DNA of 64,000 nt from Nitrospira sp. (GTDB lineage Bacteria > Nitrospirota > Nitrospiria > Nitrospirales > Nitrospiraceae): assembly GCA_022226955.1 (NCBI GenBank), contig CP092079.1:2151477-2215476 (forward strand), given 5' to 3'. Shown here piece by piece: positions 9,354 to 16,868 of the stretch; the first letter of the stretch is position 1, and each line of letters opens with the position of its first letter. Position numbers and translations under genes: made by a program. A model generated the notes under the pieces. It made no database searches. It was given only the letters and a program-made list of their open reading frames with translations, and was not told the DNA's origin.

Positions 9354-11471
9354 TTAATCGTCAAGAGCATCGCTGCTGTCTGGATTCTTCCCCGCTTTGA
9401 TCATTTCGTACTCTATTAAAAACTGCACGACGGCTTCTTGTGCGAATGAGGAAACTTTTCCTGCTGCTTGTAATGAAACCAAGCGCAGTGCAGAGGCAGA
9501 GGTATCGATGTACTCCTCCAGCCATTTTGGATTCAGGCGAGGTTGAAGGCGAACAGCCGAATCGCCCATTGTCTGTAATCTGGTATATGAGCAGAACCTT
9601 GTGAGGAATGTGAGCAAACCCTCGTCGGAAGTGGTCACCTCTTCACACCATCTTCGTACCTCGGCTGGTTCAGCCCAGACGCTCCAAGCTGTGAGTAATG
9701 ACGCAAGTTGTTTATGTGTCAATAAATGACCACTTCCTACTCGGGTCCGGAGATTATTTAGCCAAGCCGCTTTAAGTTCATCGAGTGCGCTGCCCTCAAT
9801 CAGCGCTTGGGTTTCTCCCGCCTCTTCTTTGTTGAAGTAATCCAAAAGTTTAACAAGCAGGTAACGCTGTACTCCAATCCCACGGCCTTCGGCTATTGAC
9901 GCTTTTAGAAGCGGTAGCCGCTGGAGTTTCTCGATTCGTTTGAGTAAGTGATATACAACCCTCGTCACGCGTGACTCATTACCAAAATCGAAGAAGCCTT
10001 GCTCATCACTCGCTAGCACGAGATCATCTCCAATATTCAGAAGTACACTGATAAATACGGGGACATGCTTCACGGGGATGTCAGATTCAACGTGGTCCAT
10101 TATTCGTTCCAGCAATGCACGGGCCTTCGAGAGTCCATCTGGACGCTTTTCTAGTGTGGCCGCAATCAGCGCTTGCCCTAACGCCGCTGGTGTATCTGCC
10201 AGACTCAGAAGAGTACGTAAATCGCTCCGACGAACGGCACCAGGAGGAACCGTCAGCCGAAAATAAAGTGGGAATAAATCAGGATGACAGACCTGTAGAT
10301 TTCTACGCCACTGCGCCAGCGAATCAGGACCATAACTTGTTCCATCGATCTTTGGGAAAAGACGTTCCATCATTGCTTGTATGCTGACACGCAACTCTTC
10401 TGGTAGTTCACTTGCCCATTTCTCATGAAAAGTTTTTGGGGTCTCATGGTTTTGGCCGGCAAACATCTCTTGATTTGTGCGAATCACGGCGTAAAGGTCT
10501 GGAAGAAAGACGCGCAGGGCCTCCAATGCAATGAAATCAACAGGATTTACCTCGCCACGTATCGTCTGATAGGTGACCGATAGTGTATTTGTAAACCTCA
10601 CGACATCACGCGGCAGTTTGATTAACGCGTCGATGCCGTCATGAAAAACATTTATCCAGTATGACTGGTCAAAGAGACCTTCTGGCGTCTCTCCAAGTAT
10701 CTTATCCAATCGTTTGAAAAGAGCTGCGTGCAATGCCGTCTGGTCGATCGGAGGTAATTCGAAAGGCACCTGAATTATTTTTTCCAGATACCGATCACCG
10801 GGTAGTCCAACTTGTTGTTCGATGGCATAAGTTGCCACTTCACGATCGAAAGCCAGAAGATATACGACATTAGGAAAGTCACCCAGAGCCTTGATAACCG
10901 TAAAAAGTTGTCTTGTCTCTTCCGGAGTTAGACGGTCAATATCGTCGATGAGAATCAGGATCCGTTTGTCAGCATCTAGTAGAATCTTACTAATCTCGGC
11001 CTTAAGTGCTGGCACGTCTTTAGGTTTTTGTCTCCCGATTATGCCGAGGAGCTTCCCAAGCTTGCTGCCCAGGCCGCCAGTCATGCCCGTTAGGTCAATT
11101 AAGCCTCCTACTCCCTCAGCAAATTCGCCGAGAAGATTGCTTAGACGTTTGAATTTTTCATTTGTGTTTGGGAGTACAGCTTGTAGCTGGCCAAGAAATG
11201 CCCTGGCGAGATTGTCCTGTCCTGAAAACCACCAAGGATTGAACGAGATGATAACAGGCCTATCGTTTTTCTCTAACAGTTCTAGGTAATAGCGCACATA
11301 GCTCAAAACTGTCGATTTTCCTGATCCCCACGGTCCATAAAGGGCAAGTACTAGACCATCACTGCTCTGATAATTCCTGATGCTGTTGGCAAGACTTGCA
11401 GCGAAGGGCGCATGTCCGAATAGATCCTCCTTCGGATCTATACTCGGACGGTCTGCAGAAAGGGCTGTCAT
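9354..11471 (-). CDS. KAP family P-loop NTPase
   Basis: The 705-residue protein belongs to the KAP NTPase group (Kidins220/PifA type). Walker A reads LYGPWGSGKSTVLSYVRYYL near residue 45, and Walker B reads ILILIDDIDRLTPEETRQLF near residue 190, followed by the sensor-like NVVYLLAFDREVA. Between the two lies a glycine-rich, fairly hydrophobic insert (GVGGLIDLTGMTGGLGSKLG), where KAP proteins commonly carry an insertion. The long C-terminal part is helical without a recognised domain. The ATG at 11471 is preferred to a TTG three codons upstream. PifA, a member of this group, gives phage exclusion on the F plasmid, so a defence role is possible here. The gene is lower in GC than its neighbours and sits in an accessory island. 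Confidence 0.85.
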   Translation of the reverse strand: MTALSADRPSIDPKEDLFGHAPFAASLANSIRNYQSSDGLVLALYGPWGSGKSTVLSYVRYYLELLEKNDRPVIISFNPWWFSGQDNLARAFLGQLQAVLPNTNEKFKRLSNLLGEFAEGVGGLIDLTGMTGGLGSKLGKLLGIIGRQKPKDVPALKAEISKILLDADKRILILIDDIDRLTPEETRQLFTVIKALGDFPNVVYLLAFDREVATYAIEQQVGLPGDRYLEKIIQVPFELPPIDQTALHAALFKRLDKILGETPEGLFDQSYWINVFHDGIDALIKLPRDVVRFTNTLSVTYQTIRGEVNPVDFIALEALRVFLPDLYAVIRTNQEMFAGQNHETPKTFHEKWASELPEELRVSIQAMMERLFPKIDGTSYGPDSLAQWRRNLQVCHPDLFPLYFRLTVPPGAVRRSDLRTLLSLADTPAALGQALIAATLEKRPDGLSKARALLERIMDHVESDIPVKHVPVFISVLLNIGDDLVLASDEQGFFDFGNESRVTRVVYHLLKRIEKLQRLPLLKASIAEGRGIGVQRYLLVKLLDYFNKEEAGETQALIEGSALDELKAAWLNNLRTRVGSGHLLTHKQLASLLTAWSVWAEPAEVRRWCEEVTTSDEGLLTFLTRFCSYTRLQTMGDSAVRLQPRLNPKWLEEYIDTSASALRLVSLQAAGKVSSFAQEAVVQFLIEYEMIKAGKNPDSSDALDD

Positions 11472-11867
11472 AGACACCAACCTATCTTTGATTTCGTATC
11501 TTCTTACTTCGCGTCAGCGCTGAGTAATCGCAAAGGATATCGTGAAGACAGCACGCCGCGAAGCGCCTGTATTCAGGCCAAACATAACAGACTCAGAGGC
11601 GACTGAACATGGAGCGTACGTTACTAGCGTACTGGCGGTTTCAAGCAAGATATGAAATCTTTGCATCTGACTGCGGCAGTCCAAGTAAGCGCATGAAGGT
11701 TTCGACGTCGGTGGTGTAGTCGCTGGGGAGATCCAGTTCTTTGTTGATCTCACCGTGCTTCATATACACCGGCAATACCACGCATCCGCCTAGTTGGCTT
11801 GCCGTAGGTTGACGGCTAAGTAGTATGACGATACGCTCATCAATACTTAGTTGGTAGGGAGTGCAAC
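11472..11867. other. Gene-poor spacer between the KAP NTPase and the AbrB antitoxin
   Basis: About 396 bases without a confident gene. It must carry the promoter of the minus-strand KAP gene and that of the plus-strand AbrB gene. The right-hand part (11641 to at least 11860, minus strand) has a protein-like open frame without a good start, described separately. No terminal repeats or tRNA fragment were seen. Confidence 0.4.
11641..11763 (-). pseudogene. Possible small ORF or remnant of an uncharacterised gene
   Basis: The minus strand encodes a protein-like stretch ending DYTTDVETFMRLLGLPQSDA plus a few residues, stopping at 11641. The first ATG (11763) gives only 40 residues. The same frame stays open further upstream with plausible sequence (IDERIVILLSRQPTASQLGG), until it runs into the oppositely oriented AbrB gene, and it has no ribosome site. 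It could be the 3' end of a gene truncated when the AbrB-PIN module arrived, or chance. I do not recognise the family. Confidence 0.25.
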
Positions 11868-12077
11868 ATGGCTACGACAACGATCTCGGCGAGGTTTAAA
11901 ATTGTGATCCCGAAAGATGTGCGGGAGAAGCTTCATCTGGAGCCTCAACAGCGCTTGCAGGTCATCGAAAAGGGAGGAGTCATAACCCTCATTCCCGAGG
12001 TTCCGCTAAAATCTCTCAAAGGGATACTTAAGGACATGCCGAAGGCGGATCTGAGAGAAAAGAAGGATCGGATGTGA
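11868..12077 (+). CDS. AbrB/MazE/SpoVT-type antitoxin (VapB-like)
   Basis: This 69-residue protein has the swapped-hairpin AbrB DNA-binding domain at its N-terminus: ISARFKIVIPKDVREKLHL followed by QRLQVIEKGGVITLIP. The charged C-terminal tail (residues 45-69) is the kind that wraps a PIN-domain VapC toxin in VapBC pairs. The gene starts after a TAGGGAGTGCAAC ribosome site. Its stop codon overlaps the start of a PIN-type reading frame that ends after ten codons, so the toxin partner is destroyed. It may persist as an orphan repressor or cross-antitoxin. Family assignment is firm; the pairing is inferred. Confidence 0.85.
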   Translation: MATTTISARFKIVIPKDVREKLHLEPQQRLQVIEKGGVITLIPEVPLKSLKGILKDMPKADLREKKDRM

Positions 12078-12106
12078 ACGCCTTCCTCGATTCCAGCAGG
12101 CATTAG
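12074..12106 (+). pseudogene. Ten-codon stub of a PIN-domain (VapC-like) toxin
   Basis: A GTG at 12074 overlaps the antitoxin stop by the usual GTGA arrangement and reads VNAFLDSSRH before a TAG at 12104-12106. FLDSS matches the start of PIN toxins, whose first strand carries the catalytic Asp in a (L/V)DSS motif. No continuation of a PIN domain was found in any frame before the XRE gene at 12170, so the toxin body is deleted. Confidence 0.5.
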
Positions 12107-12169
12107 CAAATAGATATGTGACTTATCCCAATGCCTCTCACTCCAGTTGAAATATGAAAGAGGTGAAAG

Positions 12170-12595
12170 ATGCGAAACACACTGAAAGCCTTTAAAGCCA
12201 AAGCACTCGCCCGTCCGGATGTGCGCCGCGAATACGATGGACTCAAGGAAGAGTTCGAGCTACTCGACGAAATTCTAAGAGCGAGAACCGAGGCGGGGCT
12301 CACACAAGCCGAGCTGGCCACACGTATTGGTACCACGCAATCAGCCGTCGCTCGTTTAGAAAGCTCAATGGGGAAACACTCTCCTTCCATCGATACGCTC
12401 AAGCGGTATGCCTCGGCCCTCGGATACCGACTTCAAGTTCGCCTGGTGAAGAGGCAGGGCTTGTCCGCAAGAGCATACAAGGGGCGCACGACCATCGATG
12501 CGAATGCCGTGTTGGACAGAGCCCGCGCCCTTCGGATAAAGCAGCAAGGCTTTCATGTAACAGACGACGTGATCGGATCAATCAAGAGAAAATAA
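12170..12595 (+). CDS. XRE-family helix-turn-helix protein (HigA-like, orphan)
   Basis: The 141-residue protein has an XRE-type HTH at about residues 40-95: LLDEILRARTEAGLTQAELA, then ATRIGTTQSAVARLES, ending with TLKRYASALGYRLQV. This arrangement is typical of HigA-type antitoxins, whose N-terminal helix resembles KARALARPDVRREYD-like segments. No RelE/HigB toxin gene is adjacent on either side. The C-terminal 45 residues (after LVKRQGLS) form a basic extension not usual in HigA. An AGAGGTGAAAG ribosome site precedes the ATG. It probably regulates its own transcription. The lack of a toxin and the broken VapBC pair next door suggest decay of an accessory island. Confidence 0.8.
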   Translation: MRNTLKAFKAKALARPDVRREYDGLKEEFELLDEILRARTEAGLTQAELATRIGTTQSAVARLESSMGKHSPSIDTLKRYASALGYRLQVRLVKRQGLSARAYKGRTTIDANAVLDRARALRIKQQGFHVTDDVIGSIKRK

Positions 12596-12642
12596 AAAGG
12601 TGTGGCGAGGCAAAAGCGGGGGTTGTAACCAGAGAGCACGGC

Positions 12643-12912
12643 CTATAACTCTCTAATCGCCCCCTGCAAGACCGTGATCTGCGTCACGGGATCGCCGGAG
12701 GATTTTAATTCGGTGCGGATCTGATCTTTGAGATAGGACGAGTAGCCGACGCGGTCGACGAGAAGATCGAGGAAGCGCTCGGCGGGCAGCAGGCTCTGGG
12801 TCCGGAGTTCTTCGACGGTGTCGTCGCTGACCGGAATGTAAGTGCTTCCGATGTGGAAGACCACGTTGTAGTAGCGACCTTTGCCGATGCGTTCGAAGCG
12901 TAAGCCCTTCAT
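12643..12912 (-). CDS. Conserved-looking hypothetical protein
   Basis: I do not recognise this 89-residue protein. The chosen start at 12912 (MKGLRFERIGKGRYYNVVFH) follows an AAGGGGAACCGC ribosome site; a longer frame from 12954 lacks one. The N-terminal half looks like beta strands (RYYNVVFHIGSTYIPVSDDT) and the C-terminal half like helices (PAERFLDLLVDRVGYSSYLK). There is no signal peptide, cysteine or membrane segment. It is convergent with the XRE gene (47 bases between stops) and lies next to a palindromic repeat upstream. The balanced residue composition and good start make it likely to be a true gene. Confidence 0.6.
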   Translation of the reverse strand: MKGLRFERIGKGRYYNVVFHIGSTYIPVSDDTVEELRTQSLLPAERFLDLLVDRVGYSSYLKDQIRTELKSSGDPVTQITVLQGAIREL

Positions 12913-12984
12913 TGCGGTTCCCCTTCCCTCGTGCGAGGGACCCATTCTAGACAAGTCTTAGCGTGGAAGACAAGGGCGGCCCCA

Positions 12985-13154
12985 GCAGGTTGTTGAGAAA
13001 GGCTGTCAGCGGCGTTCTCGCGGCGCTCAAAGGCTCTACGTACCACAAGGGAACGCCTCGCCTCTTCGCTGGCTGCGGCCTTGTCTGCGGAACGGCGCGT
13101 CTTACGCGCCGGGGTTGGGTGGGTGAGAACCGCCAACCTTTCTGAACAACCTGC
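12985..13154. repeat. 170-base palindromic repeat (MITE-like element)
   Basis: The left end GCAGGTTGTTGAGAAAGG (12985-13002) is matched in inverse orientation by the right end CCTTTCTGAACAACCTGC (13137-13154), 17 of 18 bases pairing. The interior is GC-rich, without an ORF, and contains a hairpin with six-base arms GGCGCG/CGCGCC at 13094-13110. Terminal inverted repeats, short length and lack of coding potential fit a MITE or large REP-type element. I infer that it is a dispersed repeat; only one complete copy is in this window. Confidence 0.55.
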
Positions 13155-13242
13155 GAATGCTGATGAAAGAGCCTGTGGGTATACTCGGGGGTCGCGGTTC
13201 TGCCGTGAGAACGTAGTTTTCCAACAACCTGTCAGCTGCCGG

Positions 13243-13584
13243 CTAGGCTCCTTTGGTCTTCTTCCCGAAGTATTCCTGGCGGCTCACGGAGACGTCCGCG
13301 ACGAACATGACGCCGGAGTGCCGTTCGAAGAGCGGCCGCAGGCCGGCGAGGATCGGCTCGACCTTGTCCTCCGGTACGACGGTCATGATCATCTCGAGGC
13401 TTTCTTGCTCGCTGAACATGAAGTGCGCCTCGCGGACTCCGTGGTGCCCTTTGCCGGACAGATTGCCGATGATCGTATAGCCGGTCGCGTTAACACGATC
13501 CAGCAGCTCGGTCACAAAGGCCCGATGTTCTCCCGCCACGACCACACGAATTTCCTTCATCGGATGCAACGTCAACGCGCCCAT
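13243..13584 (-). CDS. PII-like signalling protein associated with DabA
   Basis: This 113-residue protein resembles GlnB/PII trimers. The strand EIRVVVAGEHRAFVTELLDR, the glycine loop NLSGKGHHGVREAHF and the strand LEMIMTVVPEDKVEPILAGL follow the ferredoxin-like PII order. The uridylylated Tyr of classic GlnB is not evident. PII-like proteins are found beside bicarbonate transporters (for example SbtB with SbtA) and sense adenine nucleotides or bicarbonate. The gene lies 77 bases downstream of dabA on the same strand, so it probably regulates that transporter. The start at 13584 is supported by AGAAGGAGAAGTGAC. The PII-like fold is likely; the ligand is unknown. Confidence 0.75.
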   Translation of the reverse strand: MGALTLHPMKEIRVVVAGEHRAFVTELLDRVNATGYTIIGNLSGKGHHGVREAHFMFSEQESLEMIMTVVPEDKVEPILAGLRPLFERHSGVMFVADVSVSRQEYFGKKTKGA

Positions 13585-13661
13585 GTCACTTCTCCTTCTT
13601 TTGCTGCGTGAGGCTGTTCAAAAAAATCTCCCGTGCCGTTCTCTGTGAATGACCGGCCTGG

Positions 13662-16600
13662 TTATTCGAGCGGCGTCCATGCTCCGGTCGATTGATATCG
13701 ATACCATGTCAGGTCGTCGGGGTCGAGGGCGATCAGATGGACCCACTCATTATGATAAAAATGCCGCAAGACTTCGTGCCGCTCGATCAGTTTGTCGATG
13801 CGCGTGCGCGGCGCCTCCACGATGCTCAGCAGTCGCATGGGCTCGTGGTACGGCACGTCGCCGTTCATCACGGTCTGCCGGGCCAATCCCAGCCGGAGGT
13901 CGCTCCAGGGGCCCGACATAATGCCGATCCGCCCGACGACGTTGTGATAGATTTTGCTGCCGCTGCCGTACACGTCGTTATCGACCGCGGAAAAGTAATG
14001 CTCCATGTTGATCCATTGCGCCACGACTTGCGGACCGGTCAGCAACACTTCCAGGAGCCGGCCGCTGGGATCCTGGCGCGCGTCGTAGGATTGCAGAAAG
14101 ACCCGCCCTTCAAGGTCGAGGCCCTTCGTCAGCTCCCGCCGTCCGATCACAAACGCCGTGTTGCCGGAAAGGCCCCACTCGGGCCGGACCTGGCTCCAGT
14201 CCACGCTTCGCTGCCGCACATGCGCTTCCGCCGCCTGTTCGTCCAGTGGCTGCTGGATATCGGGGAAGCGCGCGCATCGTTCAAGGCTTGTCAGCGCGGA
14301 GGCGTGCTTGAGATCTTCATGCAGCCGCGCCAGATCCGCGCGATGCGTCGGGGGCACGTCTTCCAGATCGAAGAGCTGGACCTCGTCCGTTGTCGTATCC
14401 ACCTGCCCGGCCAGGAAATGCGTATCGGGTGGAATCGCCAGTTTGTTCTTGGCCAGGCGTTTCCGCACCAAGGGATTGTTCGCCATCATCGCCAGGACGC
14501 GGGCATTCGGCTTGCCCTCGTTGCCGCCGCAGGCGCCGCAGTCCAGCGCCGACTCGTAGGGATTGTTCTCGGAGGTGCTGCCATGGGCGCAGAACAACAC
14601 GAGCCGGGCCAGGTTGTGCGTCAGCCCCATCATGCGCAGCGCCGTGTCGACCGTGAGCGCCTGCTCTTCGATGGTAAATCCCATGCGGGTGATCCGCTCC
14701 TTGTGGCGCGAAACCGACCGTGCGGTGAGGTCGTACTGGCGGCGCAAGATATCGATCAGCGGGGGCAGCGCTTCGGCCGAGAGCCCGGCCTGCTGTGCCG
14801 ATTCAACCAGGGCCGGGTCGAGATCCCCTTGGCCATTCAACGCCTGCTGGCGCAGCGCTTCGACGAGCGCCGGCGCGATCCGCGATCCGCGCAATCCCGC
14901 ATGCTCGTGCAAGACTTTTCGGACGACGGCGTGGTGCTCCGTGGCCAGCATCTCCGCCGTTTCGGCCGGGGCCATCTTGTCCACGGTCAGGGTGGTGGCG
15001 ATAGCCGGCACAAACAGGCGCTTCAACCAGGACGTCCAGCGGTGATAGAGCGCCGGCACTAAGGTTTTGCCGAAGATCGGCAGGCCGTAGAACCATCCCA
15101 GCGATTCCACCATCACGTAGGGCGTGACGACATTTTCCTTCAGATCGTGCAACAGCGTATGGCCCGCATGCACCCATTTCGCGCGCGCTTCGTGTTTCGA
15201 GACTTTATGATCGAGATAACTCCGGGGAATCTCCCGCACTTCGTTCTTCGCGCGCATGATGACGGGGAACTGATCGGTGTCGTGTTCCTTCCCCCAGGCC
15301 CGATAGCGGATGAACGCGGCGAAGAATCCGGCGAAGCCGTAGGTTTCATGCGGGCCGGTGGCTTCCAGATGCCGTCTGAAGGGCTCGGAGCGCACATCGA
15401 TGCAGTAGACAGATTGCGAATAGGGCCGGCTCGTGGCCGGCGGATCGGCGGTACGCGGCGGCGCCGGCGCCCGCAACTGGCCGAGCAGGCGTTGCTGGTA
15501 GGCGGTTTCAAGCGCCTTGAGCCACACCGGCCCGTGATCCGATTCGGGAAACGCTTCCATCCAATTGAAGAGCTGCGTCAGCGTCGCAGGCGGCGCGGAG
15601 GCCAAGAGGGCTGGGTCCAGTTCCAGGGAGCGGGCCAATGCCGACAGCTGCTTGGCGGCGCCGCGGCGGGCGGCGATTTCCTGCCGCGGAACCACGTCGG
15701 CCGCGTAGCGCTCGATCACGCGGCCCCAGCCGTTTCCTTTATGGTGCCGGAGCCGGTCTACTTCTTCGGCGTACAACGCCGGCAGCCGCCCGGCGACTCG
15801 CTGGCGCCGCAAATAGTATTCATCGGGCCGCTCACGCATATAGGCCACGATGGCGTCATAGCGGCCTTCGATGCCGAGTTCGTCGCGGCAGGCCTTCTGC
15901 ACTAGCTCGCGGGCGTACCAGACGCGGATGGCGAGAAACTTCACGAGACCGACCGGGTAGGCTTGTTGCCAGGGATAATCGCGTTCTTCCGCGCGCCACT
16001 TGATAAAGCCGGCCCAGCCTGGCAGCGCGGTCAGTTGCAGCGACAAATAGTCCTGGCGCAAGGGCGAGGGAATGCCGAGCGCATCCAGGCTCTGCAACAG
16101 CGCGTCCTCGGGATAGTCGGGGAGCTGCGCGATTTTTCTGCGGCTGTCGGCGATGCCGCAAGGCGACCACTCCTGGGCGGCCAGCGCTTTCCAAGAGGAG
16201 TACAGCCCTCTCTCGCGCTCCGGCATGGCCCAGGCCGCGTGGCCTTCGTCCAGGAACGCCTCGCACCATTTGATCAGCTGGTCGTTGATCTGGCGGACGA
16301 TCTGCGTCCCGAGCGTATCGTCGCACCAATGCGACAGGGTCAGCCAGCGGCCCAGCGCCGATTGATCGCCCTCCACGATGAGGTCAATTCGCTTGCGGAG
16401 ATCGGGGAACGTCCACCCGGCGGCAAGGCCCGCCGCGATCGCATCGATAACCTCTCTCGCCGGATCGTACAGTTGATCGTCCAGCGGTTCTGTCACTGGC
16501 GCGCAGAGCCCTTCGGTGAGGCAGGACCTCAGGACGTCGCCGTGTGTGATCTGGCGTGAGCCGATGGTGACCGATTGATCCAGGACGAGCGGCTTCAAGG

Positions 16601-16868
16601 CGGCATCGAGATGGGCCGCCTGCATCCGGCCCGACTTGAGATACTCGCGATAGAGCGCGCCGGGAAGATAGCTGTGCCCGCCCATGAATTGCTTGCCGCG
16701 GCGGGCCGTCTCTTCGAAGGGGAGATACTCCAGGCTATGGAGTGGATTGTGGTGAACGAAGGTGCGCATCGGCCAATACTGCGCGATGACTTCGCCGGCG
16801 AGCTGCACTACGCCGCGCAGCTCCATCCGCCGGGATTCGATGTCGATCGACGGGTTTATTTGTTCCAT
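13662..16868 (-). CDS. dabA: DabA/MpsB-type inorganic carbon transporter subunit (DUF2309)
   Basis: DabA is the large peripheral subunit of the DAB complex. It is thought to act as a beta-carbonic-anhydrase-like enzyme that turns CO2 into bicarbonate, coupled to ion flow through DabB. The expected zinc-site residues are visible: Cys and Asp in VYCIDVRSEPFRRHLE (about 489-491), then His in FCAHGSTSENNPYE (about 760) and Cys in LDCGACGGNEGKPNAR about 15 residues later. The spacing matches characterised DabA proteins. The length of 1068 residues is long for the family (often 750-1050). The start at 16868 overlaps the upstream NuoM-like gene by 13 bases, so translation is probably coupled. The same frame stays open upstream to 18272, but that part is only shadow. 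Confidence 0.92.
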   Translation of the reverse strand: MEQINPSIDIESRRMELRGVVQLAGEVIAQYWPMRTFVHHNPLHSLEYLPFEETARRGKQFMGGHSYLPGALYREYLKSGRMQAAHLDAALKPLVLDQSVTIGSRQITHGDVLRSCLTEGLCAPVTEPLDDQLYDPAREVIDAIAAGLAAGWTFPDLRKRIDLIVEGDQSALGRWLTLSHWCDDTLGTQIVRQINDQLIKWCEAFLDEGHAAWAMPERERGLYSSWKALAAQEWSPCGIADSRRKIAQLPDYPEDALLQSLDALGIPSPLRQDYLSLQLTALPGWAGFIKWRAEERDYPWQQAYPVGLVKFLAIRVWYARELVQKACRDELGIEGRYDAIVAYMRERPDEYYLRRQRVAGRLPALYAEEVDRLRHHKGNGWGRVIERYAADVVPRQEIAARRGAAKQLSALARSLELDPALLASAPPATLTQLFNWMEAFPESDHGPVWLKALETAYQQRLLGQLRAPAPPRTADPPATSRPYSQSVYCIDVRSEPFRRHLEATGPHETYGFAGFFAAFIRYRAWGKEHDTDQFPVIMRAKNEVREIPRSYLDHKVSKHEARAKWVHAGHTLLHDLKENVVTPYVMVESLGWFYGLPIFGKTLVPALYHRWTSWLKRLFVPAIATTLTVDKMAPAETAEMLATEHHAVVRKVLHEHAGLRGSRIAPALVEALRQQALNGQGDLDPALVESAQQAGLSAEALPPLIDILRRQYDLTARSVSRHKERITRMGFTIEEQALTVDTALRMMGLTHNLARLVLFCAHGSTSENNPYESALDCGACGGNEGKPNARVLAMMANNPLVRKRLAKNKLAIPPDTHFLAGQVDTTTDEVQLFDLEDVPPTHRADLARLHEDLKHASALTSLERCARFPDIQQPLDEQAAEAHVRQRSVDWSQVRPEWGLSGNTAFVIGRRELTKGLDLEGRVFLQSYDARQDPSGRLLEVLLTGPQVVAQWINMEHYFSAVDNDVYGSGSKIYHNVVGRIGIMSGPWSDLRLGLARQTVMNGDVPYHEPMRLLSIVEAPRTRIDKLIERHEVLRHFYHNEWVHLIALDPDDLTWYRYQSTGAWTPLE

